64,000 nt of DNA from Sphingomonadales bacterium (GTDB lineage Bacteria; Pseudomonadota; Alphaproteobacteria; Sphingomonadales; Govanellaceae). Positions 18,481-26,453 of the stretch are shown here, piece by piece (position 1 is the stretch's first letter; every line of letters begins with the position of its first letter). Location of the stretch: contig JACFMS010000011.1 in NCBI GenBank assembly GCA_019455285.1, positions 1 through 64,000 of the forward strand. The letters are read 5' to 3'. Made by a program: the position numbers and the translations under genes. A model generated the notes under the pieces. The model was given only the letters and a program-made list of their open reading frames with translations, was not told the DNA's origin and searched no databases.

Positions 18481-20393
18481 GAAAAGCCCCCGGCTGTCAG
18501 ATCAGTATCGCGGGACAGTTTGCGATCTTCGTCACGCTCGCCATGGTCGTCCGCCTCATCGGCAAAAAGGTGTTTGAGATCGGTGGGCCGGGGTTCCAGT
18601 GTCAGGGCAAGCCCCGGCGCAAAATCGTCCTCCGCGTCACGCGCCGCGGCGTCTCTCTCTGCACCCGGTGCAACCAGGCCATCCCAGGGGCTGGCGACCT
18701 TGTCTTCAGTCCGGCCCGTCACCTGCGGTACCGGCAGCAGGCGCTCCAGAAAGTTGCGGTCCTGGTAATAGCGGAGTTTTTGCGCCCGAATGGGTGGCAG
18801 GCCGGCGATCATGACAATGGCCTCCCGCGCCGGCAGCTGCATCACCTCACCCGGTGTCATGAGCGGCCGCGCCGTCTCTTGCCGCGCCACCATGAGATGG
18901 GCCAACCAAGGCGCGAGGCGATGGCCGGTATAGTTCTGCTGGGCCTTGAGTTCTGTCGCTGTCCCTAAGGCTTCTGACACTCGCCGTGCCGTCCGCTCAT
19001 CGTTGGTGGCAAAAGCCATGCGCACATGGCAGTTGTCGAGAATGGCGTTGTTGGGCCCGTAGGCTTTCTCGATCTGATTGAGGCTTTGCGCGATCAAACA
19101 AGCCCGGATACTGTAGCCGGCCAGGAAGGCAAGCTGGCTCTCGAACACATCCAATCGACCCAGCGCCGGGAACTCGTCCAGCATCAGGAGAAGCCGATGG
19201 CGAGCCGATACGGTTTCCCAGGATTCCGTCAGACGGCGCAGGATCTGGTTCAGGATGAGGCGCACCAACGGTCGCGTGCGCGAGAGGTCCGACGGCGGCA
19301 CCACCAGATAGAGCGACAAAGGTTTGTCCCCATGGACGAGATCGGCAATGCGCCAGTCGCTGGCCCCCGTCACCGCCGCCGTCACCGGATCCCGGTAGAG
19401 GGTCAGCACACTCAAGGCTGTGGACAGCACGCCCGAGCGTTCGTTCTCGGCCTTGTTCAGAAGTTCCCGCGCCGCGGCCGCCACCACCGGATGCGGCCGG
19501 TCGCCGAGATGCGGCGTGGTCAGCATGACATCGAGGGCGTCCTCGAACGAGCGGGCCGGATCGGCCAGGAACAGTACCACCCGGGCCAGGGTCTTCTCGG
19601 GCTCGGCATAAAGCACATGCAGGATGACGCCAACCAGCAACGCATGGGCCGTCTTCTCCCAGTGACTGCGTCGCTCCAACGCGCCTTCCGGGTCCACCAG
19701 GATGTCGGCAATGGTCTGGACGTCGCGCACCTCGTTCAAACCGCGGCGCACTTCGAGGAGCGGGTTGTAGCGAAGGGAATTGATATCCGTCGGGTCGAAC
19801 ACGACGACCCGGGAGAAAGTGCCCCGCCAGCCGGCGGTAAGGCGATGGTTCTCGCCCTTGAGGTCATGCACGAGCATGCTTGCGGGCCAGGTCAAGAGGG
19901 TCGGCACCACCAGCCCCACGCCCTTGCCGGAGCGGGTCGGGGCGAACAGCATCACATGTTCGGGACCGTCATGGCGGAGATACCGTCCGCCATAAAGGCC
20001 AAGCACGATGCCGTCGCCGTTCAGAAGTCCGGCGCGTCTGATCTCCCGGGCCGTGGCCCAGCGGGCCGAGCCAAAGGTGGTGACCCGTACCGCCTGCCGG
20101 GCGCGGATGAGGGAGCCTGCAACCGCCGTTGCAAACCCCAGCAACCCGCCGCTGGCCGCCAGTGCGCCCGCCTTCAAGAACACCACGGGTGCATAGGCGT
20201 CGTAATGATACCACCAGACAAAAAGTTTCCAGGGGTGATAGACGGGATATCCCTCGATCCGGACCCAGGGCTGGCCCAACCGCGGTGCATGCCCCAGCAT
20301 GGCCGCCGCCCATTGGGTCGACGCCCAGAGCGTGCCGCCGGTGACGGCGACCACAACGACGATCTGTCCCACAAGAAGGCGGCCCGGCGACAT
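18477..20393 (-). CDS. traG: Type IV coupling protein TraG (VirD4 family)
   Basis: A 638-residue coupling protein that links the relaxase-DNA complex to the channel. Two N-terminal membrane segments (LLVGQIVVVVAVTGGTLWA and the KAGALAASGGLLGFATAVAG region) precede the ATPase domain with Walker A PTRSGKGVG and Walker B LLLMLDEFPALGRL. I take MSPGRLL (20393) as start since it gives the normal N-terminus; the frame is open for 93 more codons upstream but these do not look like TraG. No strong ribosome-binding site is seen. This is the first gene of the coupled traG-copG-trb series. Confidence 0.93.
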   Translation of the reverse strand: MSPGRLLVGQIVVVVAVTGGTLWASTQWAAAMLGHAPRLGQPWVRIEGYPVYHPWKLFVWWYHYDAYAPVVFLKAGALAASGGLLGFATAVAGSLIRARQAVRVTTFGSARWATAREIRRAGLLNGDGIVLGLYGGRYLRHDGPEHVMLFAPTRSGKGVGLVVPTLLTWPASMLVHDLKGENHRLTAGWRGTFSRVVVFDPTDINSLRYNPLLEVRRGLNEVRDVQTIADILVDPEGALERRSHWEKTAHALLVGVILHVLYAEPEKTLARVVLFLADPARSFEDALDVMLTTPHLGDRPHPVVAAAARELLNKAENERSGVLSTALSVLTLYRDPVTAAVTGASDWRIADLVHGDKPLSLYLVVPPSDLSRTRPLVRLILNQILRRLTESWETVSARHRLLLMLDEFPALGRLDVFESQLAFLAGYSIRACLIAQSLNQIEKAYGPNNAILDNCHVRMAFATNDERTARRVSEALGTATELKAQQNYTGHRLAPWLAHLMVARQETARPLMTPGEVMQLPAREAIVMIAGLPPIRAQKLRYYQDRNFLERLLPVPQVTGRTEDKVASPWDGLVAPGAERDAAARDAEDDFAPGLALTLEPRPTDLKHLFADEADDHGERDEDRKLSRDTDLTAGGFS

Positions 20394-20686
20394 GGGAGAA
20401 TTCCGTTTGCAATGGCTGAAAACGGATCCAAAGAAGGCCGGTTTTGTGAAGAAATCAAGGACAAGGCAAGAACGTGGAACAGCCTGCCGGAGAGGCCCGG
20501 CGCACGCCAAAGCAGACCGTCCGTTCAGGTCATGGGCCGTCGATCCCGGCCGTGGATAAACTTTTTTTGCAGGAGAGCCAACGCTGCGTTCGGACGGTGA
20601 GGATAATCGAAGAAAAACGGATATCGCCGGTTTGGAGAAGGCCTCAAACTCCGCGACTCCGACCGGCTGCACCCGGTCCGGTGCAC

Positions 20687-20911
20687 TTATTTACGAGCAC
20701 CTCGTGCCGGCGTCAGCAGCTCCAGCGGATCCACCTTCAGGGCCTTGCTAAGTTTTTCCACCATGTCCAGGGTTGGGCAGTATTCGAGGCGTTCGAGGGA
20801 GCTGATATAGGTGCGGTCGATCTCGCCGCGAAAGGCCAGTTCCTCCTGGGAAAGGCCCTTGTCTTCCCGGAGGCGGCGCAGATTGGCGGCGAAGGTCTCC
20901 TGCAGCGTCAT
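20687..20911 (-). CDS. XRE-family regulator, QseC-like
   Basis: A 74-residue helix-turn-helix protein: NLRRLREDKGLSQEELAFRGEIDRTYISSLERL (residues 10-42), then PTLDMVEKLSKALKVDPLELL. The ATG at 20911 gives the compact controller-protein size. It is divergent from a DUF2285 gene with a palindromic operator between them. That is the layout of qseC/qseM in Mesorhizobium ICEs, where QseC represses qseM and regulates itself. The homology is inferred from fold, size and synteny. No good ribosome-binding site is visible, so translation may be weak or leaderless. Confidence 0.8.
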   Translation of the reverse strand: MTLQETFAANLRRLREDKGLSQEELAFRGEIDRTYISSLERLEYCPTLDMVEKLSKALKVDPLELLTPARGARK

Positions 20912-20929
20912 GGCCAGGAGAGTCCGCCA

Positions 20930-20964
20930 CTGTCGAGTATTTATCCACCGAGTATACTCGACAG
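20930..20964. promoter_or_regulatory. Palindromic operator for the XRE regulator
   Basis: CTGTCGAGTAT (20930-20940) and ATACTCGACAG (20954-20964) form a perfect 11-base inverted repeat with 13 bases between. The right half also contains the 12-base palindrome CGAGTATACTCG (20949-20960). So the half-site CGAGTAT occurs three times, at 20934, 20949 and, reversed, 20954. It lies 19 bases before the XRE gene and about 100 bases before the DUF2285 gene. This looks like a two-site operator (high affinity plus low affinity) as used by C-protein-like XRE regulators. Binding is inferred. Confidence 0.75.
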
Positions 20965-21066
20965 ACGGCCCTATATCCAATAGCCTAACGCCTTCCGGCG
21001 GATTGTCCTGGCAGCCCAAACACGGGACTATCCGTCCAACTGGGAATAAGAAGAGAGTACTCAGGC

Positions 21067-21342
21067 ATGGCCGAGCCAAGCTATAGCGACGACGTCCCGA
21101 TGGCGGACGAGATCACCGGCTATGACCGGGAGCACCTCACCCTTTACCTGCGTCTCCTCGACCTCGACCACGAAGGCACCAGCGTCGACGACATGGCCAG
21201 GGAATTGTTCGGTATCGACGCGGTGCGCGACCCGCAGCGGGCCCGGATCGTCGTCCACGCCCACCTCCGCCGGGCCCGCTGGATGACACTCGAGGGATAC
21301 AAACTCCTGCTCGAACCCGAGGTGCAGAGGTTCTTCAATTGA
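21067..21342 (+). CDS. DUF2285 protein, QseM-like antiactivator
   Basis: A 91-residue protein that is essentially one DUF2285 domain: YDREHLTLYLRLLDLDHEG, then ARELFGIDAVRDPQRARIVVHAHLRRARWMTLEGYKLLL. In Mesorhizobium ICEs the stand-alone DUF2285 protein QseM binds the activator FseA and the quorum regulator and keeps excision off. Its position opposite an XRE gene supports the same role here. A likely partner, a DUF6499-DUF2285 protein, is encoded at 30423-31211. The function is inferred from family and synteny. Confidence 0.8.
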   Translation: MAEPSYSDDVPMADEITGYDREHLTLYLRLLDLDHEGTSVDDMARELFGIDAVRDPQRARIVVHAHLRRARWMTLEGYKLLLEPEVQRFFN

Positions 21343-21911
21343 GGGGCGGGACATGGTGTGTCACATGTCACATCGGCACACCGAACGATTGGTTGCAGGG
21401 GCTTGTAGCTACCCCATACCAACATTTGTTCAAAGTGGCGATTTGATGCCGGCGCTTTATCCTAAACAAACCTTCATTTCACACGAGTTCGAAGCCAGTT
21501 TCCTCCACCAAACACCGCCGATTGCCGCACAAATAGAGCGACTATCTTTTTAATTATCAATAAGATAGCTTCTTAGGAGATCATTGGACCAGGGGCATGG
21601 TTCTCGCACCCCCAGCCAAGCAGAATAGCCCTACCGGTATAACCGCCGATAACACGCCATAGCCCGCTTCGCTTCTGCTTGGGCATGACCGGATTGGGCC
21701 GCCTCCTGCCATTCCGGTTTCGGGAACGATGCTCGGCTAAGCGAACCTCCAGCAAAGGGCCAAGTTGGGCTTAAAACAGTCGACCTATTTGGAACGACCG
21801 TCTAAGATCCTCGGTTAGAAGCAACCCTCAAATGAATTTTGATCTCACCATTGCGCGGCAAGCATGCGGAAGGGTTGAAGTAATTAGGTCGCCTACTCCG
21901 GGGGAGTCTAC
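21343..21911. other. Intergenic stretch before the Gabija-like pair
   Basis: No convincing gene here. A 60-codon minus-strand frame (21573-21755) has no recognisable features. An inverted repeat CCAAGCAGAA (21616-21625) / TTCTGCTTGG (21673-21682) encloses 47 bases. The last part must contain the promoter of the downstream defence pair; GGGGGAG lies shortly before the ATG at 21912. Composition is more AT-rich than the tra genes, consistent with the edge of inserted DNA. Confidence 0.5.
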
Positions 21912-24230
21912 ATGCTTATCAAGTTTGTCGAGATTGCGAACTTTCGTAAGCTGCTATCGGTACGCGTCGACCTTGCTGAGAAGCAGACTTTGTTCGTTGG
22001 CGCCAACAACAGCGGCAAAAGCTCGGCAATGCTCGCATTGCGGCGCTTCCTCGTACCGCGGCGCTGCCCGTTCGAGGTTCATGACGTCACGCTATGTCAT
22101 TGGCCAGCGATCGATCGGATCGGTCAGAGTTGGATCGATGCGAAGCGGGCCGATGAAATAGTCGAACTCACGCTTGAGCCGTGGCTGCCGCTGCTCCCCT
22201 CACTCGATCTCTGGCTCGATGTAGACGCTGGGGAGATGCACCACGTTCGCGACCTGATTCCGACGCTCGATTGGGAAGGCGGTCTACTCGGGGTGCGGCT
22301 CCGCTATGAGCCGGCCAATCTTGGCGACCTCTATAAGGATTTCCTGGCCGCGGTCGCCGATACCGAGGCGTTGCGCGCTGCCGCGACGCAGGCGCACGCC
22401 GATAAGATGGCGGCCGAAGGTCAGGAGATGCCCGAGCCCAAGCTCACGCTATGGCCGTCGACGCTCGTCGATTACTTGAGCCGACAGCTAGTCAAGAGCT
22501 TCACCATCCGTGCATTCACCCTCGATCCCGCACAGCTCCAGGCTCCGCTCAATGGCCAGGCGCGGCCGCAATCGCTGCCCGCCGCCTCACTCAGCCTCGA
22601 GGGTGAACCGCTAAGGGGGCTAGTGCGCATCCACGATATTCCGGCGCAGCGCGGGTTCGGCGAGGAAGCGCCGCGCGACGACGAGGATGCTCCGGCCGGA
22701 TCGCCCGGCAGCCGGCTCTCCGATCAACTGCGCAGCTATTATTCCAAGCACCTCGATCCGACTAAGGGACCGGACGTCAAGGATTTGGGGGCACTGCAGG
22801 CAATCGAAGCGGCGCAGGACGCGTTCGATCAGAAGCTCACTGAGAGCTTTGAAGCGGCATTCAGCGAAGTCGAGGGCATGGGCTATCCTGGCGTCACCGA
22901 CCCCAAGCCGAAAGTGTCGACACGGCTCAAGGCGATCGACGGCCTCAACCACTCCTCAGCAGTGACCTTCGTCGTCGACGTCGCGCCGGCAGAGGGCGAA
23001 GCGGCAGTGCCGGTGCTGCGCTTGCCTGAGAACAACAATGGGCTCGGCTATCAGAATCTCATCTCGATGATTTTCCGGCTGATGAGCTTCCGAGATTCGT
23101 GGATGCGTGTCGGCAAAGCAGCAAGCACTGATCCTGCCTCCGTTATTGAGCCACTGCACCTCGTTCTCGTCGAGGAGCCCGAGGCGCACCTCCATGCGCA
23201 GGTCCAGCAGGTGTTCATCAAGAAGGCCTATGAGGTGCTTCGCGCCCATCCCGATCTCAAAGGCACCAAGCTGCGGCGTACCCAACTCGTGGTCAGCACG
23301 CATTCGAACCATGTCGCGCATGAAGTATCGTTCGAATGCCTGCGCTATTTCCGGCGTCTGCCTGCCGGCATGGTGTCGCGTATACCAGTCTCTACGGTGA
23401 TCAATCTCTCAGAGGTATTCGGCGCGGGCAACGAAACGGCCCGGTTCGTGACGCGCTACCTGCGCGCGCAACATGCCGACCTGTTCTTCGCGGATGCCGC
23501 CATCCTGGTCGAAGGACCTGCGGAACGCATGATCGTGCCAAACTTCATCCGCCACAAATTCGAAATGCTCAGCAAGAGCTACATCACCCTGCTCGAGATT
23601 GGCGGTAGCCATGCCCATCGCCTTCGTCCGCTGATCGACCATCTCGGCCTGCTGACGCTAATCATCACCGATCTCGACAGCCAAGCAGCCGGCACGGCCA
23701 CATCAGCGGCGCCCATGCCGGGTGTAGGGCAAACCACCAATAACACGACACTGCGGCAATGGGTGCCGGCGCAAGCCAACGTCGATGCGCTATGGGGAGC
23801 AACACCGGCGGAGCGAACTCTCGAATCCGCAGGCGACCCACTGTTCGCGGTGCACGCCGCCTATCAGTTGCCGGTCGAGGTGACACTCCCGGGTGTTGCC
23901 GCGAGCGAGACAGCCTATCCCTACACGTTCGAAGATGCACTCGCATTCGAGAACCTCGTCTTTTTCGCTGCGCTTCCAGGTTCCGGGCTGGTCGCCAAGT
24001 TCCGCGACGCGATCGCCGTAGGCGGCAGTGCGGCAGCCGTTGGCACGGCGATGTTCGAGGCCCTCAAGACTGGCAAGAAGGCTGAGTTCGCGCTCGACGT
24101 GCTTGACGCCGAGACGTTCGAAACCCTCACGGTGCCGCGCTACATTGCCGAAGGGCTGACTTGGCTGCAGGAGCGGCTCAAGAAGAAGCAGATCGAGATT
24201 CTGCCGGCGATTAAGGGAGGAGCGACATGA
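21912..24230 (+). CDS. OLD-family ATPase/TOPRIM nuclease, GajA-like
   Basis: A 772-residue protein with an ABC-type ATPase module at the N-terminus (VEIANFRKL, Walker A GANNSGKS at 30-37, Walker B region VEEPEAHLH at 420-428) and a C-terminal TOPRIM domain (ILVEGPAER with Glu534, and ITDLDSQ with Asp587/Asp589). Paired with a UvrD-like helicase this is a class 2 OLD nuclease, the arrangement of Gabija defence, in which GajA is a DNA-cutting enzyme controlled by nucleotide levels. It is about 190 residues longer than the well-known Bacillus GajA, so it is a divergent form. The start is supported by GGGGGAG upstream. It overlaps the next gene by four bases. Confidence 0.78.
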   Translation: MLIKFVEIANFRKLLSVRVDLAEKQTLFVGANNSGKSSAMLALRRFLVPRRCPFEVHDVTLCHWPAIDRIGQSWIDAKRADEIVELTLEPWLPLLPSLDLWLDVDAGEMHHVRDLIPTLDWEGGLLGVRLRYEPANLGDLYKDFLAAVADTEALRAAATQAHADKMAAEGQEMPEPKLTLWPSTLVDYLSRQLVKSFTIRAFTLDPAQLQAPLNGQARPQSLPAASLSLEGEPLRGLVRIHDIPAQRGFGEEAPRDDEDAPAGSPGSRLSDQLRSYYSKHLDPTKGPDVKDLGALQAIEAAQDAFDQKLTESFEAAFSEVEGMGYPGVTDPKPKVSTRLKAIDGLNHSSAVTFVVDVAPAEGEAAVPVLRLPENNNGLGYQNLISMIFRLMSFRDSWMRVGKAASTDPASVIEPLHLVLVEEPEAHLHAQVQQVFIKKAYEVLRAHPDLKGTKLRRTQLVVSTHSNHVAHEVSFECLRYFRRLPAGMVSRIPVSTVINLSEVFGAGNETARFVTRYLRAQHADLFFADAAILVEGPAERMIVPNFIRHKFEMLSKSYITLLEIGGSHAHRLRPLIDHLGLLTLIITDLDSQAAGTATSAAPMPGVGQTTNNTTLRQWVPAQANVDALWGATPAERTLESAGDPLFAVHAAYQLPVEVTLPGVAASETAYPYTFEDALAFENLVFFAALPGSGLVAKFRDAIAVGGSAAAVGTAMFEALKTGKKAEFALDVLDAETFETLTVPRYIAEGLTWLQERLKKKQIEILPAIKGGAT

Positions 24231-26110
24231 CCGATGCGAACGTCGACGATCTAGTTGATGCGGTGGCGGACGAGAGCATTCGCGGCTGCCTCGATCTCGC
24301 CACGCCACGCAGCTTCTTCCTCTATGCTGGCGCCGGCTCGGGCAAGACCCGTTCTCTGGTCCAGGCAGTGCGCGATCTGTGCAAGCGCCAAGGACGTCAG
24401 CTGACGCTGACCGGTCAGAAGATTGCGATCATCACCTATACTAATGCTGCCCGCGACGAGATCGTGCAGCGGCTCGAATTCGATCCGCGAGTCGACGTAT
24501 CCACCATCCATGCCTTCGCCTGGTCGCTAATCCGCGGCTATGATGCCGATATCCGCAAGTGGCTCGACACAAACTTGCTCGCCGAGATTGCTGAGCTTGA
24601 GGAGAAGCAGGCGAAAGGCCGGGTGGGCAAGGCGGCGATCGAGCGTGCGCAGTCGATCGAGAGCAAGACCCAGCGCCGTGAGGGTCTCCCCGAGATCGCG
24701 CGCTTCATTTACAGCCCGACCGGAGACAATCGCACGCGTGATTCGCTCAATCACGCTGAGGTTATCGCTATGACCGCAGCGTTCCTCATCGCGAAGCCGG
24801 GCCTGCGTCGGCTCCTGATCGCCCGCTATCCGATCCTGTTGATCGACGAAAGCCAGGATACCGCAAGGCGCCTTATGGACGCGCTGCTCGACGTCCAGGC
24901 AGCTTTCCCGGCCCAGTTCTGTCTGGGGCTGTTCGGCGACACCATGCAGCGCATCTACGCCGATGGTAAGGTCGGCCTCGCCGAGGCGATCCCCCAAGCC
25001 TGGGCAAGGCCGCGCAAGGCGATGAACCATCGCTGCCCCAAGCGCGTGACCGCACTCATCAACAAGATTCGCGCCGACGATGACAAACAGGAGCAGCAGG
25101 CGCGTAGCGATGCGCCCGAAGGGACCGTCCGGCTGTTCCTCGCGCCTGAGACCGTCGCCAGCAAGAGGGATGTCGAAGCGGCCGCGGCGATGAGAATGGT
25201 CGAGTTGACCGGCGATGAGGCTTGGCTCCCCGATCGTGACGGGGTAAAGACGCTCGCGCTCGAGCATCTGATGTCGGCGCGCCGGTTCGGGTTCGAACAT
25301 TTCTTTGGGCCGCTTTATGCCTACGAGCCGATGCGGACGGGGCTGCTCGACGGCACGGGCCGCGGTCTCGGCTTTTTCACCCGCGAGTTGCTCCCGCTGG
25401 CAAACGCGCTGGTGGCGGGCGATCGTTTCGCAATCGCGGCGGCGATCCGCCAGACCTCGCCGCTGCTCGATCGGCAGCGGCTGGCGGAAGCCGGGGAGAA
25501 GCAGCAGGAGGAGCTGGTACGCGCGAAGGCCGCGTGCGACGGACTCAAGGTACTGCTGCTGGCCGAAGACCCGCCGACCCTGCGCGCCGTGCTGCGCTAC
25601 GTGGCCGCGACCGAGCTGTTCCTCATCCCCGACGTGTTGCAACCATTCGTCCCCGAGGTGCCGGCGGATGCGGCCGCCGCCGAGCAGGAGGAGGACGCGA
25701 GCACCGAGGCGGGGGCCTGGCGTCGGGCGCTCGACGCGCCATTCCCTGAGATCGAGAAATATGATCGCTACGTCCGTGGCGTGTCGCAGTTCGATACCCA
25801 TCAGGGTGTGAAGGGCCGCGAGTTTCCGCGCGTGATGGTGGTGATCAGCGACGATGAAGCGCGTGGCTTTCTGTTCAGCTACGGCAAGTTAATGGGGACC
25901 AAGGAAAAGACCAAGACTGACCTCGAAAATGAGGCGGCGGGTAACGATACCAGCATCGACCGCACCCGTCGCCTTTTCTACGTGACCTGCAGCCGTGCCG
26001 AGGAGAGCCTCGCTATCGTCTATTACTCAGACAATCCTGGCTTGGCGCGTACCGCCCTCCTCGAGCGTGGCTGGTTCGCCGACGACGAGATTGAGGTTAT
26101 TGTCGCCTGA
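24227..26110 (+). CDS. UvrD/Rep-like helicase, GajB-like
   Basis: A 627-residue superfamily 1 helicase. Motif I GAGSGKT (35-41), motif Ia-like IITYTNAARDEI, motif II IDESQDT (206-212), motif III GLFGDTMQRIY, then motif V GREFPRVMVV and motif VI RRLFYVTCSRAEESLAIVY near the C-terminus are all visible. It is translationally coupled to the OLD-type gene, as in Gabija, where GajB is thought to sense DNA ends from phage and activate GajA. Longer than typical GajB (about 490 residues). An acidic, alanine-rich insert lies near residues 480-500. Confidence 0.78.
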   Translation: MTDANVDDLVDAVADESIRGCLDLATPRSFFLYAGAGSGKTRSLVQAVRDLCKRQGRQLTLTGQKIAIITYTNAARDEIVQRLEFDPRVDVSTIHAFAWSLIRGYDADIRKWLDTNLLAEIAELEEKQAKGRVGKAAIERAQSIESKTQRREGLPEIARFIYSPTGDNRTRDSLNHAEVIAMTAAFLIAKPGLRRLLIARYPILLIDESQDTARRLMDALLDVQAAFPAQFCLGLFGDTMQRIYADGKVGLAEAIPQAWARPRKAMNHRCPKRVTALINKIRADDDKQEQQARSDAPEGTVRLFLAPETVASKRDVEAAAAMRMVELTGDEAWLPDRDGVKTLALEHLMSARRFGFEHFFGPLYAYEPMRTGLLDGTGRGLGFFTRELLPLANALVAGDRFAIAAAIRQTSPLLDRQRLAEAGEKQQEELVRAKAACDGLKVLLLAEDPPTLRAVLRYVAATELFLIPDVLQPFVPEVPADAAAAEQEEDASTEAGAWRRALDAPFPEIEKYDRYVRGVSQFDTHQGVKGREFPRVMVVISDDEARGFLFSYGKLMGTKEKTKTDLENEAAGNDTSIDRTRRLFYVTCSRAEESLAIVYYSDNPGLARTALLERGWFADDEIEVIVA

Positions 26111-26192
26111 AGGTCGATCGCGCACCGCTCTAAACATAACCCTATGATCTCAATGCACGTGAGCAGACGGTAGCTTTCGGGGTCAGGCCAAG

Positions 26193-26380
26193 CGGCTGTC
26201 ACAGCCCATTGTTGGCCAGATTATTTCTACCGGCCTGGCAAATGAGTTGACCAATCGTCAGTATCTGCTCGTCGATGCTGGTGTGGACAGCAGGGTCTAT
26301 TATCTGGACCTGGGGGAAGACATCGCCGACATCTGCAAGAGCATGACGTATTTGGACGTGAAGATCTACACCCTGCGGCA
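26193..26380 (+). pseudogene. Fragment of a second relaxase gene, opposite orientation
   Basis: Reading forward from 26193 gives RLSQPIVGQIISTGLANEL and then TNRQYLLVDAGVDSRVYYLDL. The intact relaxase on the other strand (26454-28193) contains PLSQPIIGRVVSTGLADEL followed by TDRQYLIVDGVDGRVHYLDL. Similarity is high over about 40 residues, then fades after 26320. No start, HUH motif or C-terminus is present. This is a remnant of a diverged relaxase, brought with or left by the insertion of the defence pair, not a copy of the neighbour. Confidence 0.82.
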
Positions 26381-26453
26381 TCCAGCGTCATGTCGAGGAG
26401 CAGCCGTCGCCCCCACCGAGGTCTGCGATGTGCAGATGATGCTGGCCCTAAAC

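Noticed and set aside
19026-20600. A 524-codon plus-strand frame
   Set aside because: Antisense to traG; TraG motifs on the other strand are unmistakable.
21573-21755. A 60-codon minus-strand frame before the Gabija-like pair
   Set aside because: Contains no recognisable motif and no good ribosome-binding site was identified; could be a relic but cannot be supported.
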